NCBI RefSeq assembly: GCF_002258215.1
Contig: NZ_NEFY01000006.1
Span: 124,001 to 188,000, forward strand
Direction: 5' to 3'
From: Marinobacter vinifirmus
Lineage (GTDB): Bacteria > Pseudomonadota > Gammaproteobacteria > Pseudomonadales > Oleiphilaceae
Length of the DNA stretch: 64,000 nucleotides
Shown in pieces: positions 61,032 through 64,000 of this stretch. Position numbers and translations under genes: made by a program. Position 1 is the stretch's first letter. The number at the start of each line of letters is the position of its first letter. The notes beneath the pieces were generated by a model that was not told the origin of the DNA, ran no database searches, and was given only the letters and a program-made list of their open reading frames with translations.

Positions 61032-61781
61032 GTGACGTCTGAATCTGCAGCATCCTTTGTAACGGTGAGACGACGGTTTGATTTTCGCAGCATTGAAGTC
61101 GGACGCTGGGTGACGCCCCAGGAGCGGGACCGGGCAGCCGGCCGGTTCGATCAGGCGCTGTGTGATTTGATGACGATCCTGCGAGGACCGGAGCCATTGA
61201 TCTCCCTGAGGAGCACGCTGGGCCTGCAGTATGGCATCGGCGGCCGGCTGGGCGTGGCCGCGCACTACATTCCCGCCACCCGGCAACTGGCGCTGGCCAA
61301 GAACGCTGGTGCGGGTAGCCTGGCGCATGAATGGTTTCACGCCTTTGATCACTACATGGGAGGCAAAGCTTACCGGAATGCCGGACCGTGCGGCTTCGCT
61401 TCAAGTGCCTGGCTGAACAGCGTAAGCAGTAAACCGCATCCACTGAATGAACGGCTAGGCGCTTGCTTCCAGGCCATCATGCTGACGGAGGACGGCACAG
61501 CACCCAGCACTTTGTTCCGGGCCTCCCAGGTGGCTGATCAGCACTTGAAAACGGTTTATTACGCCAAACCGGAGGAGCTGTGCGCTCGCGCCTTTGAAGC
61601 CTTCATTGAAGACAGCCAGCCGCGTAACCGATTTCTGGTAAACGGAACCGTTCACTCTGATGAAGCCAAGGCGGGTCTGTATCCGCAGGGCGATCATCGC
61701 CAGCGGATCAATGACGCATACCAGCGCTACTTTGCCGCTCTGGGCGCTGCGCTTTACCGGGAACAGGCTAAGGCCGGATAA
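61032..61781 (+). CDS. HEWFH-motif protein (resembles CLCA_X family)
   Basis: The 249-residue protein starts with GTG; GGGAGG lies upstream. Its centre reads GLQYGIGGRLGVAAHYIPATRQLALAKNAGAGSLAHEWFHAFDHYMG. HEWFH (99-103) plus His107 forms an HExxH zinc-metalloprotease-like site, and a Glu-rich segment ELCARAFEAFIEDSQ (about 178-192) could supply a third ligand. This arrangement matches the protein family I remember as CLCA_X, which has no proven activity; LPD1-type domains of phage polyvalent proteins look similar. No signal peptide is seen, so it is probably cytoplasmic. The LexA-type box upstream suggests induction by DNA damage. Confidence 0.75.
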   Translation: MTSESAASFVTVRRRFDFRSIEVGRWVTPQERDRAAGRFDQALCDLMTILRGPEPLISLRSTLGLQYGIGGRLGVAAHYIPATRQLALAKNAGAGSLAHEWFHAFDHYMGGKAYRNAGPCGFASSAWLNSVSSKPHPLNERLGACFQAIMLTEDGTAPSTLFRASQVADQHLKTVYYAKPEELCARAFEAFIEDSQPRNRFLVNGTVHSDEAKAGLYPQGDHRQRINDAYQRYFAALGAALYREQAKAG

Positions 61782-61893
61782 AAGGGGGCTCCATCCTTGT
61801 CTGTAAAAAATCTTAGTATGATCAACATAAGTGTAAATAAAGTGAAATTAGTGTAAACAAAGTTCTGGCGGGCGGAAGAAAGGGAAGGCAGGA

Positions 61894-62058
61894 CTGAATT
61901 ACGGCACGGTGGAAATAGGCCTGGACCTGAGGGAACAGCTGCGGAGCATTGAGCAGGTCAAGCGCAGAAGCCTGATGATTGCCGCTCTGGAAGTATTGGC
62001 AGCAGCTCTGTTCTCAATTGCTGCCGGTTATTACCTGGTCCGGCGACTGAAACACTAG
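61894..62058 (+). CDS. Possible small membrane protein
   Basis: An open frame of up to 55 codons has no ATG; likely starts are GTG at 61909 (50 residues) or CTG at 61894, with AAGGCAGGA just before. The product would have an amphipathic basic N-terminal part (EIGLDLREQLRSIEQVKRR) and one membrane helix (LMIAALEVLAAALFSIAAGYYLV) ending RRLKH. No family is recognised. Three GTGTAAA-like repeats lie upstream. Confidence 0.4.
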   Translation: MNYGTVEIGLDLREQLRSIEQVKRRSLMIAALEVLAAALFSIAAGYYLVRRLKH

Positions 62059-62363
62059 GGCAGGTTAATAACGGTGAGTATAGCCAGCGGGTGACCGTTC
62101 CACAGCCCACGCGAAACCCTAAACAAAAGCGGACATTCCCCGTTCTCTGGATTTAACTGGTACAAGCGTGCACTGATAATTTGAGTGTAAACTTTTCACA
62201 GAGCCGGCAGCGTAATGGCGGCTGCGGAACTACAGATAAAACCATGAAAAATCATTGTTATCAGGGCTTGGAATCAGATTTGGACGGGGGAGATGGCGTT
62301 GGGGTTTAATAAGAATGCAAACTAATAAGCCGTGATACGGTTGCCGCCAGGAGGTAGATCCAG
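62059..62363. other. Intergenic stretch without recognised features
   Basis: In 305 bases I see no gene or RNA. A further GTGTAAAC occurs at 62185-62192, and GAGGT with good spacing ends the stretch before the TTG start at 62364. Confidence 0.4.
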
Positions 62364-62714
62364 TTGACTTATTACATTGTCAAAGTCGCAGTGACCGCTA
62401 TTCTGGTTGTCCTCATATCGGAAGTGTCGAAGCGCAGCTCGTTCATAGGCGCTGTGCTTGCGTCGGTGCCGCTGACGTCAGTCTTGGCAATGCTTTGGCT
62501 TTATTTAGATACCAGGGATGCAGAAAAGGTTAGCGAACTTGCAAGTAGTGTGTTTTGGCTGGTTTTGCCATCACTTGCTTTGTTTATTGCGTTACCGGTT
62601 CTGTTGGCACAGGGGCTCAATTTCTACCTTAGCCTGACAGCGTCAATCGGCATTACAGCAATCTGCTACTGGGTAATGGTGGTTGTCCTTCGGTACTATT
62701 GCGTGGGGCTTTAA
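62364..62714 (+). CDS. DUF3147 family membrane protein
   Basis: The 116 residues form about four membrane helices. The opening [46 protein letters not shown] fits the DUF3147 family of small inner-membrane proteins of unknown function. The start is TTG at 62364, chosen because AGGAGGT lies eight bases upstream. GC content is below that of the core genes. ynfA follows about 90 bases later. Confidence 0.8.
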   Translation: MTYYIVKVAVTAILVVLISEVSKRSSFIGAVLASVPLTSVLAMLWLYLDTRDAEKVSELASSVFWLVLPSLALFIALPVLLAQGLNFYLSLTASIGITAICYWVMVVVLRYYCVGL

Positions 62715-62803
62715 ATATCGTAGAACAAGGGGCTGTTGTTGGACGCATCTACGCTGGCGCTGGCACGCCGCAAAGTCAGGTAACTGCCAAGAGGTCAATT
62801 TCA

Positions 62804-63136
62804 TTGTCTGAATTGAAAACGGTTGGTCTTTTTATCGTCACCGCTTTGGCAGAGATCGTGGGTTGTTATTTGCCTTATCTCTGGCTTCGAGAGGGTAAAA
62901 CCATCTGGCTCCTGGTGCCAGGTGCGTTGAGCCTCGCAGCATTTGCGTGGTTGCTTTCACTGCACCCCACCGCTGCTGGCAGGGTCTATGCCGCGTATGG
63001 TGGTGTGTATATTTTTATGGCAATTGTGTGGCTTTGGGCGGTCGATGGGGTTCGACCAACAGTTTGGGATTTAGTTGGTTCAGCTGTTGCGTTGGTGGGA
63101 ATGGCGATCATCATGTTTGCGCCTCGCGCCACATAA
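62804..63136 (+). CDS. ynfA: YnfA family small multidrug-type membrane protein
   Basis: The 110 residues form four helices, with the YnfA core [23 protein letters not shown] and [18 protein letters not shown]. The family belongs to the drug/metabolite transporter superfamily, and close members have been linked to efflux. The TTG at 62804 is taken as start because AAGAGGT stands eight bases upstream; a TTG at 62813 would give the canonical N-terminus and is possible. A longer frame to 62699 overlaps the previous gene and lacks homology. Confidence 0.85.
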   Translation: MSELKTVGLFIVTALAEIVGCYLPYLWLREGKTIWLLVPGALSLAAFAWLLSLHPTAAGRVYAAYGGVYIFMAIVWLWAVDGVRPTVWDLVGSAVALVGMAIIMFAPRAT

Positions 63137-63284
63137 CCAACTGTTGTAGTTCGTTCCGGGCGTCCGGTCCTGCGCCCTGATGCCCATTTCGCTGCGGTAC
63201 GTGGGCGCCACTATACCAGTGCTAATCGTCCTACCCGAATGACCGCTTTGCGACCTTGTGCAGCTGGGAGTCTTATAAATCACA

Positions 63285-63341
63285 TGTGCCAAATTGGCAC
63301 ACTAAGTTGATTGGGGTCATTATGTGTGCCAGCATGGCATA
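63285..63341 (+). promoter_or_regulatory. Paired palindromic operators upstream of the toxin-antitoxin genes
   Basis: TGTGCCAAATTGGCACA (63285-63301) is a perfect palindrome, and TGTGCCAGCATGGCATA (63325-63341) is a close second copy, with centres 40 bases apart (about four helical turns). They lie 91 to 147 bases before the antitoxin start. They are probably bound by the RHH antitoxin or antitoxin-toxin complex for autoregulation. Confidence 0.6.
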
Positions 63342-63431
63342 CATAGATTGAGCCCATGAATCACTTTCTATCAAGGAAGAGGGTTTTCTCAGGTTTCAGT
63401 CGAGCTTATCCCGCCATCGGTGAAGAATATT

Positions 63432-63731
63432 ATGAACACACAAGGTAAAGACACTCGCCTGGTGGCCCGTGTCGATGAAGAAACGCAGAGACTTATTGCT
63501 CATGCAGCAGAGTTAACGGGCCGCAGCTTGAGTCAGTTCCTGATCTACGCTGCAATGAAAGAAGCACAAGAGGCCGAGCGTCAGGCGCTACAAATCCAGG
63601 TTTCCCGGCAGAGTGCTGACCGTATGCTGGAGCTGCTGGATAACCCTGAGCCGATTAATCCAAAGCTTCGGGAAGCTGCACTCAACCACAGGAAGTTGGC
63701 TGGTGACTTTAAGAACCGAAGAAATCAGTAA
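63432..63731 (+). CDS. DUF1778 ribbon-helix-helix antitoxin (TacA-like)
   Basis: From the ATG at 63432 the product has 99 residues; a GTG at 63420 is also possible. The N-terminal part KDTRLVARVDEETQRLIAHAAELTGRSLSQFLIYAAMKEAQ is the DUF1778 RHH DNA-binding domain. The C-terminal tail (NPEPINPKLREAALNHRKLAG) is the region that wraps and neutralises the GNAT toxin in TacA-type antitoxins. The gene overlaps the toxin gene by 29 bases, the usual order of the pair. Confidence 0.9.
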   Translation: MNTQGKDTRLVARVDEETQRLIAHAAELTGRSLSQFLIYAAMKEAQEAERQALQIQVSRQSADRMLELLDNPEPINPKLREAALNHRKLAGDFKNRRNQ

Positions 63732-64000
63732 AAAACACAATCGGCGAAAATTTGACTGCGGTAAGCCTGCGCTCAACGAGTTCTTGAAGAAAATTGCCCG
63801 GCAAAGCAGCCAGAAGATGGCGACACGGACTTATGTACTGGTTGAAGATGAGGTCGACCCGACGGAGATCCTCGGCTATTACACTCTTCTTCCCAGCACC
63901 ATTGTCTTCCCCCAGGGACACCCCCTACAAAAGCGGTTTCCGTCGGATCCGCCGGTTTACCGGCTGGCACGGCTTGCGGTTGATAACTCTCTGAAAGGGT
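63703..64000 (+). CDS. GNAT acetyltransferase toxin (TacT-like), partial
   Basis: The gene runs off the right edge; 99 codons are visible. The start is GTG at 63703 with AGGAAG seven bases upstream, giving MTLRTEEISKKHNRRKF. DCGKPALNEFLKKIARQSS and ILGYYTLLPSTI, and then YRLARLAVDNSLKG at the edge, are the pattern of TacT/AtaT-type GNAT toxins, which acetylate aminoacyl-tRNA and stop translation. The acetyl-CoA loop lies at the very end of the visible part, so completeness cannot be judged. Confidence 0.88.
   Translation, partial: MTLRTEEISKKHNRRKFDCGKPALNEFLKKIARQSSQKMATRTYVLVEDEVDPTEILGYYTLLPSTIVFPQGHPLQKRFPSDPPVYRLARLAVDNSLKG

Noticed and set aside
63137-63284. Possible attC-like or mobile-element end after ynfA
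   Set aside because: GC-rich inverted segments are present, but no RYYYAAC / GTTRRRY core pair and no integrase in view.

Overview
The window looks like chromosomal DNA of a marine gammaproteobacterium, most probably Marinobacter or a close relative. This is an inference from protein character, moderately high GC, and gene neighbourhoods shared with Pseudomonas-type genomes: fadBA-topA, GntR-smc-zipA-ligA, and gacA-uvrC-pgsA. Nearly all of it is ordinary, densely packed core genome.

Layout. 1-8 kb holds a universal stress protein, an exported protein of unknown function, the fatty-acid oxidation complex fadBA and topA. A 190-bp palindromic repeat separates topA from a convergent beta-hydroxyacid dehydrogenase. 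9.2-22.2 kb is a TCA-cycle block: gltA diverges from sdhCDAB, followed by sucAB-lpd and sucCD, so citrate synthase, succinate dehydrogenase, 2-oxoglutarate dehydrogenase and succinyl-CoA synthetase lie together. 22.4-33.6 kb carries trpS, scpA-scpB-rluB, a GntR regulator, smc, zipA and ligA, which supplies the whole SMC-ScpAB condensin plus a divisome protein and DNA ligase. 33.7-43 kb holds a large Calx-beta lipoprotein, mnmC, an exported cyclophilin, a tandem pair of related envelope proteins, an MFS transporter, a two-cupin protein and an isochorismatase-family hydrolase.

43-49 kb holds tRNA-Ser, a porin preceded by an FNR/ANR-like site, an AEC transporter, a thiosulfate dehydrogenase pair (tsdB-tsdA) beside a perfect TTGAC-N4-GTCAA site, a DUF1330 protein and azlCD. 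49-59.4 kb carries a YheU-type protein, gacA-uvrC-pgsA, an Mla/Pqi-like lipid ABC system (permease with STAS domain, ATPase, MCE protein, lipoprotein), and thiBPQ under a TPP riboswitch. 59.5-64 kb has an L,D-transpeptidase-like protein and tRNA-Gly and tRNA-Cys, then an accessory-looking end: a LexA-type box between a 49-residue membrane peptide and an HEWFH-motif protein, small membrane proteins, YnfA, and a DUF1778/GNAT toxin-antitoxin pair cut by the window edge.

The most unusual item is the gene at 39775-40479. It has two intact 24-residue MshEN-type c-di-GMP-binding motifs separated by five residues, but no ATPase. These are followed by a membrane segment and a C-terminal domain that is paralogous to the secreted protein encoded immediately upstream. 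Second is the near-consensus LexA box ahead of the HEWFH-motif gene. All functional statements rest on reading the sequence and remembered family features; no database search was run.
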